Shown: positions 1-8,164 of the stretch, piece after piece
Layout: each line of letters begins with the position of its first letter
Position numbering within the stretch: the first letter of the stretch is position 1
NCBI GenBank assembly: GCA_040081265.1
Contig: JBEBGV010000020.1
Span: 3,675 to 67,674, forward strand
Direction of reading: 5' to 3'
From: JBEBGV01 sp040081265
GTDB lineage: Bacteria > Acidobacteriota > Vicinamibacteria > Vicinamibacterales > UBA2999
Length of the DNA stretch: 64,000 nucleotides
Translations under genes and position numbers: made by a program
The notes under the pieces: generated by a model
What the model saw: only the letters and a program-made list of their open reading frames with translations
Told to the model about the DNA's origin: nothing
The model's database searches: none

Positions 1-378
1 GCCGGTAAGCCGACTCGTCCCTCATTCCGGCGATTCGTCCCAGGAACTGTTGATCTGCCTCGCGCGCCTAAGGTGACAGGTCGCCCGCTGCCGGCGCCGG
101 CGTTGCGTCGCCGGCTGTCTTTGCGCGGACCGCGGTGGAACGGCTGGTGGGCGATGAAGTACGGCGTCGTGGCGATGGGGCTGGCGTTGCGCGTGGCAAC
201 TGTGGCGGCACTGCGTGCGGCGCCCGTTGGGGCTGACCGCGTGGCCTAGCTGCAGGGTTGCTGGCTCTTCGCGGTCGGTTGCAGCGAGGTCGAGGAGCCG
301 TGGACCGCGCCACGAGGTGGGAACGCTCCTGGGCACGTCGCGGACGGTGGTGGGCGCCGGCTATTTGTTGCACTGCTC
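1..378. other. No gene recognised at left edge
   Basis: I see no convincing gene here. Reading frames on the minus strand are rich in Arg, Pro and Ser and look like out-of-frame translations of GC-rich DNA. The last 20 bases merge into the promoter of the MarR gene. Confidence 0.5.
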
Positions 379-407
379 TTGACAACTTCGGCGTCCGAAG
401 TTAAGCT
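379..407 (+). promoter_or_regulatory. Promoter with palindromic operator, MarR gene
   Basis: TTGACA at 379-384 and TAAGCT at 402-407 are 17 bases apart. A perfect 8-base inverted repeat with a 3-base centre (AACTTCGG-CGT-CCGAAGTT, 384-402) fills the spacer and overlaps the edges of both boxes. Transcription would start near 414, next to the ATG at 415. The site is placed for steric repression, most simply autorepression by the MarR protein. The boxes are seen; the binding is inferred. Confidence 0.7.
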
Positions 408-414
408 CACGTCC

Positions 415-1068
415 ATGAGCGCAAAGCAGGGTTCGCCTCTCGACTCGCCACCGCTCGACGGGCGCATCGCCGCCGGCCTCCACAAGCTTGGACTCGCCCT
501 CAAGCACCAGGAGTGGAGTCGCGCCAACGAGCACGGACTGTCGCCGACGCAGGGACAGATCCTCGCGCTCCTGGCCGCCGACGGTACACTCACCGCCTCA
601 GAGGTGGGCGAGCGCCTCGGCATCGGCCTGCCAACGATCAGCGAAGCGGTCACGACCCTGGCCGCCAAAGGTCTCGTGCGGCGCGGGCCAGACGAGCGCC
701 ACCCGCGAGCACGCCTGCTCCACTTGACGGCTGCCGGCCGCCGCCTCTCCGTGCAGACGCGCGCGTGGCCGGAGTTCCTCACTCAGGCCGTCGGCGCACT
801 GACCCTCGTCGAGCAGGCCACCCTGCTCACCGCCCTCATGAAGATGATTCGCACGCTGCAGGAGCAGGGGCAGATCCCGGTGCACCGCATGTGTGTCACC
901 TGCGTCCACTTTCGGCCGCACGTTCGTGACGGCGACAGGCCGCACCACTGCGCCTTCGTCGACGCGCCGATGGGAGCGCCGCACTTGCGCCTCGACTGCG
1001 CCGAGCACGAGTCCGCTCCCGCGGAGCAACAGCGCCTGCATTGGGCGCGTTTCGTCGCAACCGTCTGA
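415..1068 (+). CDS. MarR-family regulator with C-terminal four-Cys motif
   Basis: A 217-residue transcription factor. The middle carries a MarR winged helix-turn-helix (LTASEVGERLGIGLPTISEA, then a wing rich in Arg and His). The C-terminus has CVTC, HHC and DC within about 40 residues, four cysteines that could bind zinc or an iron-sulfur cluster. The ATG at 415 is chosen over an in-frame TTG at 379 because that TTG is the -35 box and the predicted start of transcription is near 414. A protoglobin and a thioredoxin-like gene follow in the same direction, so it probably senses a redox signal or a gas such as NO or O2. Function is inferred from the family and neighbours. Confidence 0.85.
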   Translation: MSAKQGSPLDSPPLDGRIAAGLHKLGLALKHQEWSRANEHGLSPTQGQILALLAADGTLTASEVGERLGIGLPTISEAVTTLAAKGLVRRGPDERHPRARLLHLTAAGRRLSVQTRAWPEFLTQAVGALTLVEQATLLTALMKMIRTLQEQGQIPVHRMCVTCVHFRPHVRDGDRPHHCAFVDAPMGAPHLRLDCAEHESAPAEQQRLHWARFVATV

Positions 1069-1145
1069 ACCACGCGCACGGGTCCGACATTACGGCAGGT
1101 GCCGGATGGGGAGACGTGTGCCCTGACCACAAAGGAGAGGTGACC

Positions 1146-1736
1146 ATGACGACCGCAATTCCCGGCTATACCGCAGGCACACAGGCCATCGCGCGCTCCC
1201 CGATTACGCTCGATGAGTTCGCGCTGATGCAGAAGAGCGTGCTCTTCGGCGAAGAAGACGTGCGAGCCCTGCGTCAGTCCCACGACGTGGTCAAAGACCA
1301 GGTCGAGGCGATACTCGACGTGTGGTACGGCTTCGTCGGGTCGCAGCCGCACCTGCTCGCGTCCTTCACGCACCGGGACAGCGGCGCGCCGCTCGGTGAC
1401 TATCTCGGTGCCGTCCGCCGCCGCTTCGGTCAGTGGATTCTCGATACGGCGCGCGCCGACTACAACCAGGCCTGGCTCGACTACCAGCACGAGATCGGCC
1501 TGCGGCACCATCGGGCGAAGAAGAACCACACCGACGCCGCCATGTCGACGGCCCTGGTGCCGTTCCGCGATCTGTTCCTGCTGGTGGTACCGGTCACGAC
1601 GACGCTGAAGCCGTTCCTCACGCGCCACAGGCACAGCGCCGCCGAGGTCGACGCCATGCATGCGGCGTGGGTGAAGTCGTGCCTCCTGCAGTTGACGCTG
1701 TGGAGCCATCCCTACGTGAAGGACGGAGACTTCTGA
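1146..1736 (+). CDS. Protoglobin-family haem protein
   Basis: A 196-residue single-domain globin resembling the sensor globin/protoglobin family (the haem domain found alone or in globin-coupled sensors). Visible features are the helical core and the HEIGLRHH stretch, which should hold the proximal haem histidine. Residues near VWYGFVGSQPHLL and the C-terminal helix also fit. No transducer domain is attached. The start is supported by AAAGGAGAGG a few bases upstream. The stop overlaps the ATG of the next gene (TGATG), implying translational coupling. Together with the four-Cys MarR upstream it forms a likely gas or nitrosative-stress module. The ligand cannot be told from sequence. Confidence 0.85.
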   Translation: MTTAIPGYTAGTQAIARSPITLDEFALMQKSVLFGEEDVRALRQSHDVVKDQVEAILDVWYGFVGSQPHLLASFTHRDSGAPLGDYLGAVRRRFGQWILDTARADYNQAWLDYQHEIGLRHHRAKKNHTDAAMSTALVPFRDLFLLVVPVTTTLKPFLTRHRHSAAEVDAMHAAWVKSCLLQLTLWSHPYVKDGDF

Positions 1737-2296
1737 TGACCGCACCCGCTGCGCCTGCGTGGTCCACGGACCGCTGGTTCAACAGTGCCGTACCACTCAC
1801 GCTCGACGCGCTGCGAGGGCGCGTCGTCATGCTCCACGCATTTCAGATGTTGTGCCCGGGCTGCGTGTCGCATGGTATTCCGCAGGCGCAGCGGGTGGCC
1901 CGCCAGTTCGCGGACGCTCCGGTCACGGTCGTGGGCCTGCACACGGTGTTCGAACACCACGACGTGATGCGGCCGGAGGCGCTCGAGGTGTTCCTCCACG
2001 AGTACCGTGTGACGTTCCCCGTCGCCGTGGATCGCCCGGGACTGTCGGACGACGCCACCCCGCAGACGATGCGGGCCTACCGGATGCGCGGTACGCCCAC
2101 GGTCGTCCTGATCGACGCGGTCGGTCGCCTCCGGCAGCAGGTGTTCGGGGTGCACGACGACCTACAACTCGGGCGCGATCTTGGAGCGCTGATCGCCGAG
2201 GCCACCCTGAGCGTGGACCGCTCCGTCGGCACTGATCCGGGGCCCGCGCGAATGACGGAGTGCGACGAGCGCGGCTGCCCGGCAGAGAGGGCATAG
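1736..2296 (+). CDS. TlpA/AhpC-like thioredoxin-fold protein
   Basis: A 186-residue thioredoxin-fold protein. A CPGC active-site motif sits after the first strand (MLHAFQMLCPGCVSHG), and the cis-Pro region reads RMRGTPTVVLID, as in TlpA/ResA-like thiol reductases. I see no signal peptide or lipobox, so it is probably cytoplasmic. It overlaps the protoglobin stop codon and completes a three-gene operon. Two further cysteines lie near the C-terminus (TECDERGCPAER). It could reduce the cysteines of the MarR regulator or detoxify peroxide/NO products, but that is inference from neighbourhood only. Confidence 0.8.
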   Translation: MTAPAAPAWSTDRWFNSAVPLTLDALRGRVVMLHAFQMLCPGCVSHGIPQAQRVARQFADAPVTVVGLHTVFEHHDVMRPEALEVFLHEYRVTFPVAVDRPGLSDDATPQTMRAYRMRGTPTVVLIDAVGRLRQQVFGVHDDLQLGRDLGALIAEATLSVDRSVGTDPGPARMTECDERGCPAERA

Positions 2297-2831
2297 CCAG
2301 CGTTGGCCGCGGTGGCGGTGGCTGGTGTGACTCAGCCATCGGGCTTGTCGCAGCTCGCGCCGGTCGCGAATCGCGATTGTGTCAGAACTGTGTCACATGC
2401 ACCCCGAAACCCCGGTCAAATACCCTGGAGTACGGCGATATAGCGATGAACACGCTTGTTGCGGGAAGTCCTTGATGGCGAGTGCGTTGGTGCGTGTCGG
2501 TGTGGGTCGGTGAGCGCCGCCGGCATCTATTTCCAAGCGTGCTCCTTCAACCACTCGGACATCTCTCCGCGCTTGTAGAATCAATCGTTTACAGGCGATT
2601 GGCTGAGCCGTAAACCTCAAATTGTGTAGCGAATTGTGTAAGACCTCTAAATGTCCCACGAACACTTACGGGTGTGCCGCCCGCCACGAACGCGGGCCAA
2701 TGAAGGCCAGCACAGCCGAGCCCAGGGCCGTTTTCCAGTATAGCCGGAGCGCGAGCTGACCCGACGCCAGGTGCTTTCTTTGGTCGCCGAAACAGGCCCG
2801 TGGATCTCTTGAAGTGGCCCCGTGAGGCACC
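2297..2831. other. Intergenic remnant DNA around a tRNA relic
   Basis: No intact gene is seen. The stretch is less GC-rich than its surroundings and contains the 5' half of a tRNA-Ser (listed separately), a GTTTAC/GTAAAC inverted pair just upstream of that tRNA, and a closely repeated AATTGTGTA motif. It marks the left edge of the gene-fragment region. Confidence 0.5.
2530..2568 (-). pseudogene. 5' half of tRNA-Ser(GGA), truncated in the anticodon arm
   Basis: Read on the minus strand, the sequence matches a bacterial tRNA-Ser through position 38. The acceptor is GGAGAGA, then TG, the D-arm TCCGAGTGGTTGAAGGA, the anticodon stem CACGC and the loop TTGGAAA with anticodon GGA. The 3' stem, which should read GCGTG, is missing, and no TTCGA arm follows. 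Truncation at the anticodon loop is a known pattern of integration of mobile elements into tRNA genes, so this may be an old attachment site. It cannot make a functional tRNA. Confidence 0.75.
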
Positions 2832-3955
2832 CTATTCGCCTTCCTGGAACCCCATTTCCAAGAGAAATCGCGAGGGCTCCTGAACTCGATTGCCAAACCT
2901 CGTTTGGCGCACTCGCGCGCGCGACAACCAGAGCGCCCTTGACGCGCGGGTGACAGCGACGTACATCAAACGGCGCTCCCCCTCGAGGTCCTTCCCATCC
3001 AAGCTCCTGAAGTCTGGGAAGGACCCATCGTTCAGGCCAACGATCGCCACGGCCTTGAACTCAAGACCCTTGGCTGCATGGACGGTGAGCACCCGAACCC
3101 CTGGTGCCTCTGGACGCGGAGCACTCACGAGTTCGAGCACTAGGCCGTGCCATCCCCTTTGTACTGATTCCGGACGATTCCGATACTGGATCCAACGTTC
3201 GCGGAACAGCTCGCGATCTCCGCTCAAGAGATCCGCCTCGTCAGGCTCCGTAGCGTGTTCGGCCGGGTCCCAGTCCACGACACGTTGAAGAACCTCACTC
3301 ATCGTTTCGCGCCCGAGCGCCGCGTCGGCGAGCGCTCCCATTGGGATCGCAAGAATCGTCCCGGATAAGTTGTCGGACAACTCTGTGAGGAGCTGAGCTG
3401 CGTCGTCAAGCGCTCCGTCGTACTCCCCAATCGACGAGCCTACCCTTGAGCGGCGAAGGTGCTCAATCAGACTGCGAGCCAGGGCAATGTCGCGTCCATT
3501 CGCAAGCACCTTGAGCCCGTAAAGCAGGCAGCTGTACTCCTCCGTGTCAAAGATTCCGGACTCACCCGTTGAGAAGTGGTGAGGGCTCCCTCGATTCTCC
3601 AGTTCGCTCAGGACTGCCCGCAGGTGGTTGCGGCTGCGCGCGACAATCGCCAGTTGTTCAGCCTCGACTCTCCGGTCCTCCTTCGGGGCCACGCTCGATG
3701 TCGGCAACGAATCGCGCACCAGTGTTTCCACCCAATCGACCGTGGCGATCGCTTCGTCCACCTCGGTGTTCCATGCGCCATAGGCCACCAGCCCCTGTGC
3801 GCTTGCGGATTGCGTCCGCGACGTTGCGTGCGCCCCGGGCCTGTTAGCGACGAGGGCGCCCGCGACTCGCAGAATCTCGCGAGCACATCTGAAGGTTGTG
3901 CCAAGCTCGTAGCCCCGAGCATCAAGCGACCTGCTGAGGCCATCAGATGGTTGAC
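2832..3955 (-). pseudogene. C-terminal fragment of a UvrD/Rep-like helicase
   Basis: About 370 residues correspond to the second half of an SF1 helicase. There is a motif IV-like start (YELGTTFRCAREIL), motif V (LTVHAAKGLEFKAVAIVGL) and motif VI (EGERRLMYVAVTRASRAL). The Walker A/B half (motifs I-III) is absent. Upstream the reading frame runs straight into a different family, a winged-helix domain. The fragment therefore cannot be an active helicase. The apparent GTG start at 3965 is only the first codon available after the break. It is one of several gene pieces between 2300 and 8160. Confidence 0.8.
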
Positions 3956-4135
3956 GTCGCCCCACCCGGCAGCGATGAGGGCATCTTTGGAAACGGACGC
4001 GCCGGCGTTGCTGGCGAGGCAGTGCAGGAGGCTGACGTGCCGAAGGGTGACGGATAGTGGGACGCCGTCACGGCGCAGGATGCGTGCGCGCTCCTCGAGG
4101 AGATATGGTCCAAACGCCAGCGCGGCCTTCGCCAT
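3953..4135 (-). pseudogene. Fragment of an OmpR/CadC-type winged-helix domain
   Basis: From an ATG at 4135 the minus strand reads MAKAALAFGPYLLEERARIL and continues to SVSKDALIAAGWGDV. This is the classic start of a Trans_Reg_C winged-helix domain (FGPYxLD..., VSKDxLIxxxW). It stops right after the tryptophan, before the recognition helix and wing. From there the DNA becomes the helicase fragment. The loss of the recognition helix shows this is a remnant and that two unrelated genes were joined by a deletion or rearrangement near 3953. Confidence 0.65.
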
Positions 4136-4595
4136 TTCTGAGAGATTGTGGAGGGCGAACCGAGCCGGTTTCTCAGGTTCCGGAACCTTGCAAGCAATGA
4201 TGCGCCGCCAGTGGCAGAGAGCGGCTGCGGCCAAAGTCTTCATGCTAGAGCGGTCTGCGCAGCGGGAATAGGGAGCCAACTCACTGCACTTCCGCCTCCC
4301 ACCCAAGGAGCGCCCACCAGTGCGCCCACCAGCCACGAGACTTCGGGAGATTTGCTGAGACTTTCAGCGACTTCTAGAGACGGCGTCGCGGGCGCCACGG
4401 TCAGAAACACTCAATGAATACGGACATGAACTGCGAATTTCCAGAGTTTCTTCGATCTTTTGCCGGAGGATAGTTGGCGTAATGTTGATGCGGGTGAACG
4501 AGAGGTGCGCCCACCAGCTGCGCCCATCGCGGACGGCGATGAGTGCGGGCGCGTCATCGCTCAAGCTATTCGCACTCCGGGGATCCCGGTACGAT
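4136..4595. other. Gene-poor stretch with short direct repeats
   Basis: No recognisable gene. TGCGCCCACCAG occurs at 4321-4332 and again at 4506-4517. A close copy lacking the first two bases (CGCCCACCAG) lies at 4311-4320, so two units are almost in tandem. The repeats may be left from a mobile element; nothing else here can be assigned. Confidence 0.45.
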
Positions 4596-4871
4596 TCAGT
4601 CGCCGGCATAGCTCGCGCTTAACCAAGTGAGTCGGGTGCCGGTCGCCGCCGCCAGCTTTTCGAGCGTCTGCGTCGAGGGCCGTCCGCGTCCACTCTCCAG
4701 CCGCGCCGTCGTCTCCATGCGGGTCGCGAGCTGCGCTTGCGTCAATCCGGCCTTCGCCCGCGCGGCAATGACGGCGCGGGCGAGCGCGAACTCTGGCGCG
4801 AGGGCCGCGTGGGCCTTCCGGTAGGCGGGGGCCCTCATCCGTTTCTCATGCAGCTGTTTGACGGTACTCAT
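4596..4871 (-). CDS. XRE/HigA-like antitoxin with shortened HTH
   Basis: A 91-residue Cro/C1-type HTH protein of the kind paired with RelE/HigB toxins (KAGLTQAQLATRM, then ARLESGRGRPSTQTLEKLAAATG). Between METT and ARLESG the usual QSAI-like segment of the recognition helix is missing, about four residues, which should spoil DNA binding. The C-terminus (LTWLSASYAGD) also departs from the family. Its ATG overlaps the TGA of an upstream frame ending EEVRP (ATGA), the usual toxin-antitoxin coupling, but no toxin domain is recognisable there. Probably a decaying antitoxin in the mobile region. Confidence 0.6.
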   Translation of the reverse strand: MSTVKQLHEKRMRAPAYRKAHAALAPEFALARAVIAARAKAGLTQAQLATRMETTARLESGRGRPSTQTLEKLAAATGTRLTWLSASYAGD

Positions 4872-5068
4872 GGCCTTACCTCCTCGGCACGTCGCAGAGC
4901 GAGGTCAATTTCACGGGTGGGCGTCGTTTCGTTGCACCAAACGCCGTGCTTCGTGTTCCAGCAGATCACGCCACTGTGTGAGCGGTAATAGTGGGTGTGC
5001 CACCGACCGGAGGTCGCCGGCGGCGAGGCGGTCGCGGCCCGAGCGATTGGCGATTCTCGATCGGGCCG
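4868..5068 (-). other. Open frame upstream of the antitoxin, possible toxin remnant
   Basis: A frame without stops ends in TGA at 4868, overlapping the antitoxin ATG. Its last residues are CNETTPTREIDLALRRAEEV plus RP. There is no good start codon (one GTG gives about 33 residues) and I recognise no toxin family. The ATGA overlap is the only reason to list it. Confidence 0.25.
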
Positions 5069-5081
5069 CCGCGCCCGATGG

Positions 5082-5360
5082 TCAGCCCTTGATGATGTTG
5101 TGAACCTCGAAGATGTCCGGCGGGTTGGCGAACTGGATGCCGGCGCCGGCGAGGATCGGCATCAGACGCTTGCCGAAGGCCTCGAACTGCTCCCGCGAGT
5201 TCCAGATCTCGCTGACCTTAAGGTTGGCATCCGAACCGAAGCAGACATGGTAGTCGAGTCCGGCCGGTGGCCATTCGCCGGCGTTTTCGATTTGGCGAAT
5301 CGTCTCGTCGTACTTCTTGGCGGTGAGGGCGGTGGGGCTGAAGCGAACAACAATGCTCAT
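5082..5360 (-). CDS. Small ABM-like dimeric alpha/beta-barrel protein
   Basis: A 92-residue protein that looks like a ferredoxin-like alpha/beta-barrel domain related to antibiotic-biosynthesis-monooxygenase folds. Features are an initial strand MSIVVRF, a helix with KKYDETIRQIENAGEWPP, and a second half VSEIWNSREQFEAFGKRLMPIL. Such small proteins are common and mostly uncharacterised. The start is supported by GGAGG a few bases before the ATG at 5360. It is intact, unlike most neighbours. No enzymatic residues can be named and no operon partner is present. Confidence 0.7.
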   Translation of the reverse strand: MSIVVRFSPTALTAKKYDETIRQIENAGEWPPAGLDYHVCFGSDANLKVSEIWNSREQFEAFGKRLMPILAGAGIQFANPPDIFEVHNIIKG

Positions 5361-5706
5361 GATCTGAACCTCCGTGATTGGGGTCGCGAATAGAGCCGCT
5401 GTGATCGTGAAGCGACACGTCGCCGCTCCAAATCATACGACCGCAGCGGTGTGGGGAGCGGATCGGTCCTCAGTGACAGTGTAGACGGATACTGTGCCAC
5501 GCACCGCCCTCCTCTTCACCGTCGCAAGACCGATGATCGCTGCTGCGTCCGGTGAACATCCCATGTGCCTGGACCGGCGCAAGGGACAGACGAGCGATCG
5601 ACGCAAATCGAGACTGGCGTCAGTGATTTTTCGGGTGGGCGTCGAAGCTGCATGATCCCAGTCGCGGCTGGCCATTACTGATCGAAGTAGCCAAAATGTT
5701 CTGGCC
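5361..5706. other. Intergenic, nothing recognised
   Basis: No gene, repeat or structured RNA recognised between the ABM-like gene and the AlpA-like gene. Minus-strand frames here have no conserved features. Confidence 0.5.
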
Positions 5707-6369
5707 ATGCCGCAGACCCTCTCTCTCACAGCTGAGACGGGACGACTGTTGAACGTACGTCAGGCTGCCACTTACCTCGGCCTCAGTGCCTGGACGATTC
5801 GTGACCTGATTGCATCCGGGTACTTGGCGCGCATCATGTTGCCAAGCTCGCGGAACCATGGCGAACCGACCCGACGAGTCCTCGTGGATCGCCTCGATCT
5901 TGACGCGCTCATCGAACGCTTCCGTGAAACCGCACCACCGTACCCTACGGAGGAGCGAACTCACGGGCTCCGTGAGCACTTCACACAGCGAGGCCAGACA
6001 GGCGCGCAGAAGGGGCGAGCGAACTCGACGCGACCGGCCACTCAGCCCGTCCGTGCCGAGGAACCGACTCCCCTTCCACCGGTCGGCAAGGCGCCACACG
6101 TGCCGAGCACCGACATCCGCCAACCTGTGGACCTGCAACGCGAACAGGATGAGTACTGGTGTCGGGCCTTTCGGAATGGCGTGGACACGAAGGGACTGTT
6201 CAGGTGTTGTCTCTGGCAGCTCCTTCACTATGAGCGGGAGCGCGGTCCACACGTCGCCAACGGCACGCAGGTCACCTGCCCCTATTGCCAAACGGCGATG
6301 GTCTTTCGACGGAGCAGTTGGGAAAGCGCCGCGACGCCTGAGCCTGTCCGCCGTCGGCGGCGTTCGTGA
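5707..6369 (+). CDS. AlpA/excisionase-like HTH protein with C-terminal CxxC
   Basis: A 220-residue protein. Residues about 13-60 form an excisionase/MerR-like HTH (LLNVRQAATYLGLSAWTIRDLIASGYL), as used by mobile elements to read sites in DNA. A low-complexity linker rich in Pro, Arg and Thr follows. The C-terminal part has FRCCLWQLL and a CPYC motif that could form a zinc ribbon. It precedes another element-type gene at 6415 in the same direction. The long linker and C-terminal part are unusual for a simple Xis protein. Role inferred: regulation or recombination in the decayed mobile region. Confidence 0.6.
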   Translation: MPQTLSLTAETGRLLNVRQAATYLGLSAWTIRDLIASGYLARIMLPSSRNHGEPTRRVLVDRLDLDALIERFRETAPPYPTEERTHGLREHFTQRGQTGAQKGRANSTRPATQPVRAEEPTPLPPVGKAPHVPSTDIRQPVDLQREQDEYWCRAFRNGVDTKGLFRCCLWQLLHYERERGPHVANGTQVTCPYCQTAMVFRRSSWESAATPEPVRRRRRS

Positions 6370-6414
6370 GATACGCTCGCGCGCGGCCGCTGTGACTTGG
6401 AGAAAGAACTGCCG

Positions 6415-7185
6415 ATGGCTGCATCACGCAAACAATCAGTAAAGGTGGCGTTCTGTGCACCTCCAGGGGAAGACCTCGAACCGCTTCGCGCCTTAGCGAA
6501 GGCGAGAGGGTGGAGCGACTCCGGGTCTCTCTATCAGCCAGAGCAGTGGCGCGAGCTCGTGCGAGACGCCAAACGACGTAAGTTCACGACCGTCTGCGCC
6601 AGCGTAGGCGGGCTTCACTGGCTCGCCGAGGTCGTGCCGGTGCCGAAGCCAGCGCGTCCTCAGCCGGAACCGAGATCGGAGGTGGCAACAGAACCGGTTC
6701 CTGCGATCTACGCCGTCGTGGCTGAGCGAACTCGGGAGCTCACAGGCGACGAGCGAGCGGCCAGCACCGAGGCGATCGCCCAATCATTATTGCGGGATGG
6801 TCTGGCCACCGGTTCACTGGCCGACATAAAGAAGACGGTCCGTCAAGCGCTGTTGAGTACAGGCGCGTTCTGCGTCACCAATTCGGAAACAAACGAGGAG
6901 CCACTGTGGAGGCCGTGGAAGGCGACGTCGACCTCTGAAGCGCATCCCTCCGGAGGACGCCTGATTCAGACACAGGTGCTGTCCTCGACTGGCGTGCCAT
7001 GCACCGTCAGTATGCTCACCAAGCCGCTCACGCCAGAGTTGCTTCGGGAGGTCGTGGACATGCTCGACGCTACGGTGGCTCGCAAGAAGGAGACTCCTCA
7101 AGGCACAGCCGCTGAGCCGCCCTCCGTTCCTTCGAAGACAACCACCGTCACCGACCCATCGTCGTCGCGAAAAGGTCGGCCATAG
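6415..7185 (+). CDS. Unknown protein of the mobile region
   Basis: I do not recognise this 256-residue protein. The ATG at 6415 is preferred over an in-frame TTG at 6397 because GGAGAAAG lies at the right distance before it. The N-terminal third (VKVAFCAPPGEDLEPLRALA, then LYQPEQWRELVRDAKRRKF) looks like a compact alpha/beta domain. The middle is acidic with helix-forming stretches, and the C-terminal 40 residues are Ser/Thr/Pro-rich. It follows the AlpA-like gene by 45 bases, so the two may be co-transcribed. Confidence 0.5.
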   Translation: MAASRKQSVKVAFCAPPGEDLEPLRALAKARGWSDSGSLYQPEQWRELVRDAKRRKFTTVCASVGGLHWLAEVVPVPKPARPQPEPRSEVATEPVPAIYAVVAERTRELTGDERAASTEAIAQSLLRDGLATGSLADIKKTVRQALLSTGAFCVTNSETNEEPLWRPWKATSTSEAHPSGGRLIQTQVLSSTGVPCTVSMLTKPLTPELLREVVDMLDATVARKKETPQGTAAEPPSVPSKTTTVTDPSSSRKGRP

Positions 7186-7249
7186 GCGCTCGGCGTAGTG
7201 GCGACCGATTGTCGGGTCCTGCCCACAGCCCGGATAGATCTGGGGAGGT

Positions 7250-7360
7250 TTACCGATCAGGCCCAATCGGGGCCATCGGTTCAAGTACAGCCACGAGCTT
7301 CGGCAGGTCTTCGCTGACAACCTGCCAGATGATGTCTTCGTCAACACCGAGATAGTCCAT
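7250..7360 (-). pseudogene. C-terminal fragment of a HepT-like (DUF86) toxin
   Basis: A short minus-strand frame encodes 36 residues, DYLGVDEDIIWQVVSEDLP plus KLVAVLEPM. This matches the C-terminal helix pair of HepT/DUF86 toxins (HxYxxVDxxIVWxxVxxDLPxL). The N-terminal RNase core with its RX4HXY motif is not present upstream. The antitoxin MntA is also absent. A remnant only. Confidence 0.6.
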
Positions 7361-7412
7361 GCCGCAGAAGGTCTATCGGAAGGGCAGGATTCGGACGGGC
7401 ACGGACGCCGCC

Positions 7413-8160
7413 CTACGTCAAGATGTGGACATCCGCGCGAGCGGGCAGCAACAGCGGCGAGTCGTAGGGCTGGACGTCGAGCGTGTGCTTCGGTTCCGTC
7501 GGCCAGTAGTACTGATCGCCCTGCAGGCCGATGTTCTCCGCGCGGTTGAGGATCGGGGCGATTCGGTCGTAGAACGTCATGTCGCGCCCGTCAGGCGGCA
7601 GCAGCACAATGTGCTGCCCCATCCATACGGCGACGCCTTCAAGCTCGCGGGGCCGCCGAACGTAGAGCAGCTCGCGCGACTTGCGGGACGCTGCGACATT
7701 CCGCAGCTTGAAGTGCGGGATGATCGCTTCGTCGTAGCGCTCCAACTGACGCAGCACGATTCGGAGGCCTGGCGCAAACGCGTACATGTAGCCCCAGGCC
7801 GCGAATGCCACCATGTAGGCCGACTTCAGCCACGAAACATCTGCCCGGCGGCGCTTGGCCTCATCCCATTTGAGCGTTAGGGGGAGATTCGCCCTCGCCA
7901 CCGGGTCTTTCGTATCGAAGACTTCGTTGAATCGCACCGTCGTCGCCGGGTTGTTCTGGTTCTCTGGGATGCTGAAGTGCCTGCCGCCCTGGCGAATCTC
8001 CTGATACGCGTTGACCTGGACGCCTCTGATCGCGATCGTGCAATGGCTCACCAACTGACTGTCGAATCGGGCCAGCGACGCATCAACCGCGCTTCCGAGC
8101 GAGTTGTTGCAAGGCTTGCACGTTAGCGCGACGGGCTTGCCGCCGTAGGACTTCGGCGGG
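7413..8160 (-). pseudogene. C-terminal part of an HNH-type protein, 5' end lost
   Basis: The frame opens formally at 8054 but is open further upstream, where it reads SYGGKPVALTCKPCNNSLGS. That is the end of an HNH-like zinc region, with the second CxxC and an NN pair (as in PKSLGG...CxxCNN proteins). About 240 residues of the following domain remain, with WLKSAYMVAFAAWGY near the middle, and end at 7413. The first CxxC and the N-terminus are replaced near 8160 by a PepSY gene fragment on the other strand. The protein is therefore truncated by a rearrangement, although the remaining frame is clean, suggesting a fairly recent break. Confidence 0.6.
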
Positions 8161-8164
8161 GCGG

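Noticed and set aside
6814..7347. 177-codon minus-strand frame
   Set aside because: Opposite the gene at 6415 and out of frame with the HepT remnant; no recognisable domain.
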